This document shows, piece after piece, positions 16,480-23,143 of a DNA stretch of 31,144 bases. How positions within the stretch are numbered: position 1 is the stretch's first letter; every line of letters begins with the position of its first letter. The notes under the pieces were generated by a model. The model worked only from the letters and a program-made list of their open reading frames with translations. It did no database searches and was not told the origin of the DNA. The translations under genes were made by a program, and so were the position numbers. The DNA is from an uncultured Porphyromonadaceae bacterium (GTDB taxonomy: Bacteria > Bacteroidota > Bacteroidia > Bacteroidales > Muribaculaceae), in contig CAMWQF010000004.1 of NCBI GenBank assembly GCA_947176285.1, positions 1 to 31,144 of the forward strand, in the 5' to 3' direction.

Positions 16480-17934
16480 TTATCCGACGGAGCCTTCGAG
16501 TGTGATCTGCAGTAGTTTTTGGGCTTCTACAGCGAATTCCATCGGGAGTTTGTTCATTACTTCTTTGGCATAGCCGTTTACGATGAGGGCTACTGCCTCT
16601 TCCATCGGTATGCCACGTTGCTCACAATAAAAGAGCTGTGCTTCATTGATTTTGGAAGTAGTCGCTTCGTGCTCAACTGTGGAGCCATTGTTGGCAACGT
16701 CAATATATGGGAAAGTGTGAGCGCCACACTTGTCGCCTAGGAGAAGGGAATCGCACTGGGTGAAATTTCGGCAACCGGTGGCTTTGGCTGCCACCTTAAC
16801 TCCACCTCTGTAACTGTTTTGCGAATATCCGGCGGATATGCCCTTGCTGACAATTGTGGATTTTGAGTTTTTGCCAAGGTGAATCATCTTGGTTCCGGTG
16901 TCGGCTTGCTGATGATTGTTGGTGACTGCCACAGAATAGAATTCCCCGATGCTTTCATCTCCCTTGAGGATACAGGAAGGATATTTCCATGTTATTGCCG
17001 ATCCGGTCTCAACCTGGGTCCAGCTTACTTTCGAACGATGGCCTCGGCAGAGAGCACGTTTGGTGACGAAATTATAGATGCCTCCTTTGCCGTCTTTGTC
17101 TCCGGCATACCAGTTCTGCACAGTGGAGTATTTCACTTCAGCACGCTCTTCGACAATTATTTCCACAATGGCTGCGTGAAGTTGGTTTTCATCGCGCATA
17201 GGTGCGGTGCATCCTTCGAGATAAGAAACGTAGGCATCATCGTCTGCAACAATAAGTGTGCGTTCAAACTGTCCGGTGCCTGCGGCATTGATACGGAAAT
17301 ATGTAGATAGTTCCATCGGGCAACGAACTCCTTTTGGAATATATACGAATGAACCGTCAGAGAATACTGCAGAGTTTAAGGCTGCGAAGAAATTATCTCG
17401 GTAGCTGACTACACTTCCGAGATATTTCCTGACGAGGTCGGGATAGTCTTTGACTGCTTCTGAAAAACTGCAGAATATGACTCCCAGTTCTGCGAGTTTC
17501 TCGCGGTGAGTGGTCTTGACGCTGACAGAGTCCATTACGGCATCTACGGCTACTCCTGCCAAGTGTTTCTGCTCTTCAAGAGAGATACCGAGTTTGTTGA
17601 AAGTGTCGATTAATTCCGGATCTACTTCATCAAGGCTTTTCTTGAGTTCCTTTTTCTTGGGAGCGGCATAATAGCTTATAGCCTGATAGTCGATTTCGGG
17701 AATGTCAAGGTGAGCCCAGGTCGGCATTTTTAGCGTCAGCCAGTGGCGATAAGCCTTAAGGCGGAAATCGAGGAGCCAATCGGGTTCCCCTTTTTTCGCA
17801 GAAATGTAGCGTATCACATCTTCCGATAGCCCCGGCGGCACAATATCAGTGTCGATATCAGAAGTAAAGCCATATTTATATTCACTGTTGGTGGTCTCAT
17901 CCAAGACCTTCGCGCTGTTATTTTCCATTGCCAT
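16480..17934 (-). CDS. sufB: Fe-S cluster assembly scaffold protein SufB
   Basis: The 484-residue protein is a full-length SufB: YGFTSDIDTD near the N-terminus, RVP-like region, FIYIPKGVRCP-type stretch (SFVYIPKGVRCPMELSTYFRIN), and the C-terminal beta-helix. Cys394 (NFTQC) and Glu423 (EHEATTS) keep the 29-residue spacing of the cluster-building Cys405 and Glu434 of the E. coli protein. SufB works with SufC and SufD to assemble Fe-S clusters in the cytoplasm. Neither sufC nor sufD is next to it here: downstream is the 9-bp repeat array and phoH, and upstream is the divergent phage-like gene at 18181. The start at 17934 gives MAMENN; Met3 (17928) is an alternative. Confidence 0.95.
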   Translation of the reverse strand: MAMENNSAKVLDETTNSEYKYGFTSDIDTDIVPPGLSEDVIRYISAKKGEPDWLLDFRLKAYRHWLTLKMPTWAHLDIPEIDYQAISYYAAPKKKELKKSLDEVDPELIDTFNKLGISLEEQKHLAGVAVDAVMDSVSVKTTHREKLAELGVIFCSFSEAVKDYPDLVRKYLGSVVSYRDNFFAALNSAVFSDGSFVYIPKGVRCPMELSTYFRINAAGTGQFERTLIVADDDAYVSYLEGCTAPMRDENQLHAAIVEIIVEERAEVKYSTVQNWYAGDKDGKGGIYNFVTKRALCRGHRSKVSWTQVETGSAITWKYPSCILKGDESIGEFYSVAVTNNHQQADTGTKMIHLGKNSKSTIVSKGISAGYSQNSYRGGVKVAAKATGCRNFTQCDSLLLGDKCGAHTFPYIDVANNGSTVEHEATTSKINEAQLFYCEQRGIPMEEAVALIVNGYAKEVMNKLPMEFAVEAQKLLQITLEGSVG

Positions 17935-18019
17935 AATTTAAGTCTCGCCTCTCTCATATTAAGGGATAATAGATTATGCGATCAATCCTTAATTTGAGGT
18001 GCGAAAATTTAATTGTCTA

Positions 18020-18051
18020 CAAAGGTACAACAAATTTCTTGCCAAAACAAT
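18020..18051 (-). promoter_or_regulatory. Bacteroides-type promoter for sufB
   Basis: On the minus strand TACCTTTG (18027-18020) is an exact TAnnTTTG -7 element, preceded after 20 bp by ATTG (18051-18048), a three-of-four match to the -33 TTTG. Transcription would start near 18016, giving a leader of about 80 nt before sufB. Confidence 0.6.
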
Positions 18052-18142
18052 CTAAAAGGGAAAAATAAATTTGAAAAAGAGAGGATAATCAAATTTTCTT
18101 TTCAGTTTTGTGCGATAAGGGGCGGCGGGGTGGCGAAGGGTG

Positions 18143-18150
18143 TAATTTTG
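18143..18150 (+). promoter_or_regulatory. Possible -7 promoter element for the capsid module
   Basis: TAATTTTG matches TAnnTTTG exactly and lies 31 bp before the ATG at 18181. No TTTG is found at the usual 19-21 bp upstream (the nearest, at 18107-18110, is too far), so only the proximal box is supported. The same TAATTTTGCA string is found on the minus strand before the small-terminase-like gene (29974-29967). Confidence 0.4.
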
Positions 18151-18180
18151 CAGTCGTAAAAATCAAAAAACGACAACGAT

Positions 18181-18573
18181 ATGGAAAAAGAAAACGACAT
18201 TATCTACGATCTTGATGCCATTGACGCAGAAAAAGCAGAAATAATGGAAATCCATGAAGACTCCGAGGAGTCAGAGGAGTCAGAGGAGTCCGACAAGTCC
18301 GACAAGTCTGACCAGTCCGACAAGCCTGATTTGCAGTCAGAGCCATCTGATGCTTCAGAGGAGGATGAGAAGAGTCCGGCAGAAGCGGAACTGCAGAAGA
18401 TGCTTGAAGAAATGGGAGCAGAAACACTTGTGGAAATAATCAAAGACAATAGGAATGCTGCAATCAAGCAAATCATCAGCGAGGTGCAGTCGTCGCAACC
18501 CAGAGCCCTTGGATCCGGAACATCTGTCACCTCCACATGCCAATCTATCTTCGACTTAGCCGCAATGGCATGA
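18181..18573 (+). CDS. Small acidic scaffold-like protein of the phage head module
   Basis: The 130-residue protein is strongly acidic, with a Ser/Asp/Glu repeat tract (residues about 27-50, EESEESEESDKSDKSDQSD) encoded by seven 9-bp units, followed by a helical, coiled-coil-like stretch (SPAEAELQKMLEEMGAETLVEIIKDNR). It has no recognised domain. Its position directly before the major capsid gene, small size and acidic helical composition are those of capsid scaffolding proteins, so that role is inferred from position. It starts the plus-strand phage-like run, divergent from sufB. A hairpin-rich CCCCCTAAAGGGGG element separates it from the capsid gene. Confidence 0.5.
   Translation: MEKENDIIYDLDAIDAEKAEIMEIHEDSEESEESEESDKSDKSDQSDKPDLQSEPSDASEEDEKSPAEAELQKMLEEMGAETLVEIIKDNRNAAIKQIISEVQSSQPRALGSGTSVTSTCQSIFDLAAMA
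18262..18324. repeat. Seven 9-bp units (tccganNNN family) inside the scaffold-like gene
   Basis: Units in codon phase: tccgaggag, tcagaggag, tcagaggag, tccgacaag, tccgacaag, tctgaccag, tccgacaag. They encode S-E-E and S-D-K triplets. The unit length keeps the reading frame whatever the copy number. Confidence 0.9.
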
Positions 18574-18584
18574 ATAAGAGTCCC

Positions 18585-18668
18585 CAGCCCCCTAAAGGGG
18601 GGAAATTGAGCCAAGAAAAAAACTCTGCATTCCCTCAAAACCTCCCCCTTTAGGGGGCAGGGGGGCTG
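18585..18668. repeat. Inverted CCCCCTAAAGGGGG element in the capsid module
   Basis: CAGCCCCCTAAAGGGGGG at 18585-18602 is inverted at 18641-18668, where CCCCCTTTAGGGGG is followed by CAGGGGGGCTG. Each copy is itself a near-perfect 14-bp palindrome, and the two together can fold into a long hairpin enclosing about 40 bp of A-rich sequence. The element fills most of the gap between the scaffold-like gene and the capsid gene. Similar CCCCTAAAGGGG strings are familiar from Bacteroidetes intergenic regions; a REP-like or attenuator role is inference. Confidence 0.75.
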
Positions 18669-18683
18669 ATACCTCGAAACCTC
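18668..18683. repeat. Two 8-bp units before the capsid gene
   Basis: gatacctc and gaaacctc, the complement of the gaggtatc / gaggtttc units seen at 25706, 15324 and 31051. They abut the right arm of the inverted element. Confidence 0.6.
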
Positions 18684-18707
18684 AAAATAATTCTAAATTA
18701 AATAAGT

Positions 18708-20156
18708 ATGAACAAGACAATCATTCCCGGCGAGCCTGCTACTGTCAGCGCCCTTGCCAATGCCACCGGCGGCATCGATGCCGGAAATTTCGTAGAGCCG
18801 GATATCGACCAACAACTGTTTCGCTTCAATAGCGACGACACTCCGTTGATGAACCTTATGCTCCGCGCCAAGCGTGTAAAGGTGAGCAGTCCGGAAGTTG
18901 ACCACTATATGATCGACGAACCAAAATCTACCCTTACCACAAGTGCCAATTTTGCCGGAGGCAAGGCTCAGGAAGTTCTCCAATTGCAACCCGGAGAAGA
19001 AAATCTTCCCCGCGAATACACTACTCTTCTCGTAAAAGGTGTAGACGGCTATGAACCGGATGGAAAGACCCGGACTCCCGGCAAATCATTGATGCTTTTT
19101 GTAGTTGGACATGATGCCTCTACAGGCGGTCCGATTGTACGCGCCGTAAATGGTATGAAATATTCACCTGATGATGAAGTGTCGATTCTTCCTCCTATTC
19201 CTGCCGGAACTAAGTTGGTGATGCTTGCCAATTCTCTCCACGAAACCCAGAAACAAGTGGATCCGGACCTTATCGTACCCCAGCCAACACGCATCTTCCT
19301 TCAGAAGCGTGGCATGAACCAGGTGGTGAGTGATTATTTTGAAAGTCAGAAGATGCGCGTGCCTTTTGCAAAGGCTGTCGTTGCGGAACAGGCAATTGCC
19401 AATTTTAAGGTGCGTGGCAACCGCACGTTATGGGCAGGTCGAGCAGGAAAGTTCCGTATCAATGTTCCGCAACTCGGAATGCAGACTATCTACACCACTG
19501 AGGGATTGCGTTGGCAGTTCAAGCGTGAGCTCCAGCATTCCGGCCGCTGGACTGTGGAGAAGATCATCGCCCTTGCAAAGATGTTCTTCACAGGTGAAGA
19601 TGTTCCCAAGACCGCTCTCCTGCTTGCCGGCAAGGATCTCCTTGAGCAGATACAATGTGTAGACTATTCACGCCATCCTGAGATTCAGATCTCTACCAAG
19701 GTGAACAGCATCGGTTGGACAGTGACGAATTTCCATACCGTTTTCGGTGATATTGAGATTAAGAGAGAGCCGACACTCGACCGTCTTGGCTGGAGCCATA
19801 GCGGTGCATTGATCGGTGAAGACCGTCTGGTGCACTATGTCTACAGTGCGGAACATCATTTCCAAGATCGCATGGAAGGGCATGAAGCCACCCGAAGCGG
19901 AATCTTGATTTGGGATGCCCTGGCTCTGAAAGGGAGTTGCCATATTTGGATTGATGGTGAAGGAGAGACAGCCAATGCAGGGGGCGAACTCTTTGAACTT
20001 TGGCAGTCAGAAACAGCACCTGAAGAGAAATCCGGCACTATCTTCTATCTGGTAAGCGATTGCCCTGGCATATCCAAATTCGCCAAGAGCGGCACGATGT
20101 GGACCTACGATGGCACCTCTTGGAAAGAGCATTCGGGAGAACTCCAAATCGACTAA
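18708..20156 (+). CDS. Major capsid protein, SU10/DUF5309-like
   Basis: The 482-residue protein has the layout of HK97-fold capsid proteins of the SU10-like type common in Bacteroidetes phages. It has an N-terminal stretch ending in DDTPLMNLMLRAKR, a sheet region with MLFVVGHDASTGGPIVRAVNG and ILPPIPAGTKLVMLANSLHE, then RIFLQKRGMNQVVSDYFESQ, the helix VVAEQAIANFKVRGNRTLWAG, a TEGLRWQF segment, and MFFTGEDVPKTALLLAGKDLLEQI. The last about 60 residues (ending WTYDGTSWKEHSGELQID) look like an added domain. It would form the head shell. It is followed closely by two small head genes. The order scaffold - capsid - adaptor is as in phage head modules, but the next genes are host genes. Confidence 0.8.
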   Translation: MNKTIIPGEPATVSALANATGGIDAGNFVEPDIDQQLFRFNSDDTPLMNLMLRAKRVKVSSPEVDHYMIDEPKSTLTTSANFAGGKAQEVLQLQPGEENLPREYTTLLVKGVDGYEPDGKTRTPGKSLMLFVVGHDASTGGPIVRAVNGMKYSPDDEVSILPPIPAGTKLVMLANSLHETQKQVDPDLIVPQPTRIFLQKRGMNQVVSDYFESQKMRVPFAKAVVAEQAIANFKVRGNRTLWAGRAGKFRINVPQLGMQTIYTTEGLRWQFKRELQHSGRWTVEKIIALAKMFFTGEDVPKTALLLAGKDLLEQIQCVDYSRHPEIQISTKVNSIGWTVTNFHTVFGDIEIKREPTLDRLGWSHSGALIGEDRLVHYVYSAEHHFQDRMEGHEATRSGILIWDALALKGSCHIWIDGEGETANAGGELFELWQSETAPEEKSGTIFYLVSDCPGISKFAKSGTMWTYDGTSWKEHSGELQID

Positions 20157-20176
20157 TCCCGCATAGATGAAAGATT

Positions 20177-20632
20177 ATGAAAAGAAAGACATATGAAGTA
20201 AGAGGGATGATGGAATGGCATCCTATATTCACTGTCGGCAGGACACGTCTCCGAGTCCCGTTCACCGGAGGCTATCTCAGTGATGGCGCTGTGACTCCTG
20301 CCACATTTGAAACCTCCGACGCGGTTGTGCAAACGGTAATTGAACAATCGGATGCATTTAGATCAAAACGCATAAGATTGAGATGTGAGGTGGAATTGCC
20401 AGCCCCGTCTTCTCAGAAAATAATTCCAAAGTCTGCCGAAGTCGCTGCAACGCTATCAAAAGTCAGTTCTTCTCAAAGTGAGACAGAGCCATTGAAAGTG
20501 ATTGAGTCCGACAGTTGGGAACTGGCAGCTGATAGGCTGCAATATGATTATGGAGTGGCGATAGAATGCCTTAAAGATGAGGCATCTTGTCAGGCTGCAG
20601 CCAGGAAACTTGGTATTGAACTGAAATATTAG
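20177..20632 (+). CDS. Unknown small protein of the phage head module
   Basis: The 151 residues begin MKRKTYEVRGMMEWHPIFTVGRTRLRVPFTGG, a beta-rich stretch, and pass through a Ser/Glu-rich linker (about 85-110) to a helical end (AIECLKDEASCQAAARKLGIELKY). There is no recognised domain. It lies 20 bp after the capsid gene and 2 bp before the adaptor-like gene, so it is surely in the same transcript. The first part mentions nothing but a small beta-fold that could decorate or complete the head; the C-terminal part resembles short helix-extension-helix or head-closure segments. Function not assigned. Confidence 0.6.
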   Translation: MKRKTYEVRGMMEWHPIFTVGRTRLRVPFTGGYLSDGAVTPATFETSDAVVQTVIEQSDAFRSKRIRLRCEVELPAPSSQKIIPKSAEVAATLSKVSSSQSETEPLKVIESDSWELAADRLQYDYGVAIECLKDEASCQAAARKLGIELKY

Positions 20633-20634
20633 AA

Positions 20635-21225
20635 ATGATGGTTTGCACTTTAGATCAGTTGCAACGTGATGTGATGTCGCGGCTGGGGGAGAATCCTCAG
20701 CCGCAACCATCGTATGAAGGTCTGGATATTCCTGCTCCGATAGATGTGATCCGGCAGAAAATATTGTCTCTTTTGCCGGAAATAGGAAGCCGTCTCATCA
20801 GGGAAGCATCGTCGGATAGTCTTGGTGACGGAGAAGTCATAGACGTGTCTGTTGTCATGAGGAAGATGCCATGCGGTCTGTTTGCCGCCGAAGTCAAGAT
20901 TCCTGAAGATTTCCTTAGGGTTGTCTCCGTCAAGATGTCCGGATGGACGCGGAGTGTCAATCAGATAATCATGCCCGGAGATAAGGAGTGGAGTCGGCAA
21001 TGGTCGGCGGAGCCGGGGATAGCCGGAAATCCGGATTGTCCTAAGGCATATATAGCTAGTGCAGACAGGGGTTTGATATTGCGGCTTATAGGAAGCGAGG
21101 ATGAAGATGACATCCTTGATTGGGTGAGGATATGCAGATTCAGGACTCCCGAAAATGACGCTTCTTTCTATTTTCCCTCATCTCTTTACTCTGCTTTGAT
21201 TTCCGAAATGACAAAACTGTTATAG
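20635..21225 (+). CDS. Head-tail adaptor-like protein
   Basis: The 196-residue protein starts MMVCTLDQLQRDVMSRLGEN, a typical opening of phage head-tail adaptor (connector) proteins, and is followed by a helix-loop-sheet pattern: PIDVIRQKILSLLPEIGSRLIREA, then FAAEVKIPEDFLRVVSVKMSGW. It ends with a helix (PSSLYSALISEMTKLL). Adaptors sit below the portal and close the head; the assignment rests on size, N-terminal pattern and position after the capsid gene. Two Met codons are adjacent at the start. The stop is immediately followed by an 8-bp repeat array and a hairpin that ends the module. Confidence 0.5.
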   Translation: MMVCTLDQLQRDVMSRLGENPQPQPSYEGLDIPAPIDVIRQKILSLLPEIGSRLIREASSDSLGDGEVIDVSVVMRKMPCGLFAAEVKIPEDFLRVVSVKMSGWTRSVNQIIMPGDKEWSRQWSAEPGIAGNPDCPKAYIASADRGLILRLIGSEDEDDILDWVRICRFRTPENDASFYFPSSLYSALISEMTKLL

Positions 21226-21270
21226 GTGTCGACACCTCGATCCCTCGACACCTTGACACCTCGATCCCTT
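21223..21270. repeat. 8-bp repeat array after the head module
   Basis: taggtgtc (21223-21230, including the stop TAG) lies head to head with gacacctc, gatccctc, gacacctt, gacacctc, gatccctt. The junction aggtgtcgacacct is a perfect palindrome. Same family as the arrays at 15324 and 31051, in the opposite orientation. Confidence 0.85.
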
Positions 21271-21281
21271 CTAACTTTCAC

Positions 21282-21316
21282 AAGCGAAAATTTGGTTGAT
21301 TGCCAAATTTTCGCTT
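21282..21316 (+). terminator. Perfect 14-bp hairpin between the head module and dnaX
   Basis: AAGCGAAAATTTGG (21282-21295) pairs perfectly with CCAAATTTTCGCTT (21303-21316) around a 7-base loop, and the next bases are ATTTTG. It may terminate the phage-like transcript. It also ends only 10 bp before the dnaX ATG, so it would lie in, or overlap the promoter of, the dnaX leader; a protein-binding operator or leader hairpin is the alternative. Confidence 0.6.
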
Positions 21317-21326
21317 ATTTTGCATC

Positions 21327-23033
21327 ATGGAAAAATATATAGTGAGCGCGCGTAAGTATCGGCCTGCGACTTTCCGTAGCGTAGTGGGGCAGAAATCCCT
21401 TACTTCTACGCTTAAGAATGCCATCGCTTCCGACCGCCTTGCGCAAGCATATCTCTTTTGCGGTCCTCGCGGCGTCGGCAAGACGTCGTGTGCAAGAATA
21501 TTTGCCAAGACCATCAATTGCCTGAATCCTACGGCTGATGGAGAGGCTTGCTGTGAATGTGAAAACTGTAAGGCCATTGAGCGTGGCAACTCGATGAATG
21601 TAGTGGAACTTGATGCTGCATCCAACAACAGTGTCGACGATATCCGCGACATCACTGATCAGGTGCAAACCCCTCCCCAGGGTGGAAAGTATCGTGTATT
21701 TATCATTGACGAGGTGCATATGCTATCATCTGCCGCTTTCAATGCTTTCCTCAAGACGCTCGAAGAACCCCCAAAATATGTGATTTTTATCCTTGCTACT
21801 ACTGAGAAGCACAAGGTGCTTCCCACTATCCTGAGCCGATGCCAGACTTATGATTTCCGTCGCATCACAATTGAGGATATGGTGGAGCAGATGCAATATA
21901 TCGGAGAGCAGGAAGGGATCAAGACCGAGCCTCGGGGACTTGAGGTGATAGCCCGAAAGGCTGATGGTGCCATGCGCGATGCCCTCTCAATTTTCGACCA
22001 GGTGGCTGCATCGTCACGTGGAAATATCACATATGAGAGCGCGATCGAAAATCTCAATGTCCTTGACTACGACTATTATTTCAAACTCGTAGAATCTTTC
22101 CGCATCGGAGACATTTCCGGGGCATTGCTGCTTTATCGCGATGTGAGGGCGAAGGGCTTTGATTCCCTATTCTTCCTTAATGGTCTTGCCGATCATGTCC
22201 GCAATCTGATGGTGGCGGCTGATCCTCGCACTGCAGAACTTCTCGAGACATCGAAGGATGTGGCTGAAAGATACACAGCGCAAGCCAAAAGCCTGCCTCT
22301 TCAGTGGTATTATGCCGCAATGAAGGTGCTCAACGACGGCGATGTGCAATACCGCACCGCTACCAACAAGCAGTTTCTTGTAGAACTGGTCTTGATCCGC
22401 CTATCCCAACTTCTGAAACCTGCAACGCCCCCTTTTGACTTAGTGGACTACGTATTTCCCTTGGGCGACATCACAGGCGCAGCGCTTCCAGCCGCGCCGT
22501 CGCAGTCCACTACATCCCAAGTCGCCCGGGAGGAAGAACCCCGTAAACCGGACAGATCAGACAAATCCGACAGTCCCAGAATCAAGAAAAGTTCTGTGGC
22601 AAGTTTCCGCCTCAACGATAACAGTGTCAATGAGAAGATGGCTGAGTATAGCGAGCAGCGGAAGGTGCATCGGGAGCCGGTCAGCATTGAGGGTTTCATG
22701 CAGGCTTGGCAGGCTTATCAACAGGCAAACCATCAGCAGCATATACTGACGAGTGCCATGCGTGGCAGCAATCCGCAGCAAGTCGGTGAAGAGGAATTTC
22801 TGGCGAAAGTGGGGCATCCCGCAGAGGTTCAAGCGTTTGAACTTGCCATGACCCAGCTTTTGGCTTATCTTCGCAAGCAACTCAGCAATGACTTTCTGAC
22901 AATCCGCGTGGAGATCGACCCGACAAGGGTAGTAAGTAAGCAACTGCCGCCGCAGGAGTTCTTGAAGGAGTGCATAGAGAAAAATCCCGCCCTCGGCGAC
23001 CTGCTTCGCAAAATTGATGGAGAACTCGCATGA
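21327..23033 (+). CDS. dnaX: DNA polymerase III subunit gamma/tau
   Basis: The 568-residue protein has the clamp-loader ATPase core: KYRPATFRSVVGQ, Walker A GPRGVGKT (46-53), a zinc site formed by Cys65, Cys75, Cys78 and Cys81, Walker B IIDEVHML (126-133), ATTEKHKVLPTILSRCQ with the sensor and arginine finger. It loads the sliding clamp and organises the replicative polymerase. I start at ATG 21327, because the upstream in-frame TTG lies inside the hairpin. Residues about 395-425 form a Ser/Asp/Arg-rich linker, part of it from 9-bp repeats, before the tau-like C-terminal domain. The stop codon TGA is the first three bases of a repeat array. It is the first of three host genes between the two phage-like modules. 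Confidence 0.95.
   Translation: MEKYIVSARKYRPATFRSVVGQKSLTSTLKNAIASDRLAQAYLFCGPRGVGKTSCARIFAKTINCLNPTADGEACCECENCKAIERGNSMNVVELDAASNNSVDDIRDITDQVQTPPQGGKYRVFIIDEVHMLSSAAFNAFLKTLEEPPKYVIFILATTEKHKVLPTILSRCQTYDFRRITIEDMVEQMQYIGEQEGIKTEPRGLEVIARKADGAMRDALSIFDQVAASSRGNITYESAIENLNVLDYDYYFKLVESFRIGDISGALLLYRDVRAKGFDSLFFLNGLADHVRNLMVAADPRTAELLETSKDVAERYTAQAKSLPLQWYYAAMKVLNDGDVQYRTATNKQFLVELVLIRLSQLLKPATPPFDLVDYVFPLGDITGAALPAAPSQSTTSQVAREEEPRKPDRSDKSDSPRIKKSSVASFRLNDNSVNEKMAEYSEQRKVHREPVSIEGFMQAWQAYQQANHQQHILTSAMRGSNPQQVGEEEFLAKVGHPAEVQAFELAMTQLLAYLRKQLSNDFLTIRVEIDPTRVVSKQLPPQEFLKECIEKNPALGDLLRKIDGELA
22548..22574. repeat. Three 9-bp units (tccganNNN family) inside dnaX
   Basis: ccggacaga, tcagacaaa, tccgacagt in codon phase encode the D-R-S-D-K-S-D-S linker of DnaX. 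The units closely match the intergenic copy downstream of the same gene (tcggacagg, tcagacagg at 23085-23102). Confidence 0.75.
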
Positions 23034-23126
23034 GTAATTGAGTAATTGAGTAATTGAGAATTGAGAATTGAGAATTGAGAATTGTCGGACAGGTCAGACA
23101 GGTCTGAGAACTGAAAACTGAAAACG
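23031..23126. repeat. Composite array of three repeat types between dnaX and the aminotransferase
   Basis: Reading rightward: tgagtaat three times (8 bp, the first TGA being the dnaX stop), tgagaat four times (7 bp), tcggacagg / tcagacagg / tctgagaac (9 bp, 23085-23111), then tgaaaac twice and an A run. It fills nearly the whole interval between the two genes. Confidence 0.9.
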
Positions 23127-23143
23127 AAAAAAAACACAAAAAT

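Noticed and set aside
16321..16515. Plus-strand open frame with a Leu-Ile-Ser repeat (LISLIS/PISPIS type)
   Set aside because: It is only the 9-bp repeat array read in an open frame; units of 9 bp stay open in all frames. It overlaps sufB and phoH ends and has no start context.
18200..18638. Minus-strand open frames opposite the scaffold-like gene
   Set aside because: They are produced by the Ser/Asp/Glu repeat read on the other strand, which stays open because of its 9-bp period; no start context and low complexity.
18708..20156. Encapsulin nanocompartment shell
   Set aside because: The protein is far longer than encapsulins (about 270-300 residues), shows SU10-type capsid motifs and has scaffold- and adaptor-like neighbours with no cargo enzyme gene.
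21300..21326. TTG start upstream of dnaX
   Set aside because: It lies inside the perfect hairpin, and the family N-terminus (YxVSARKYRPxTF) fits the ATG at 21327.
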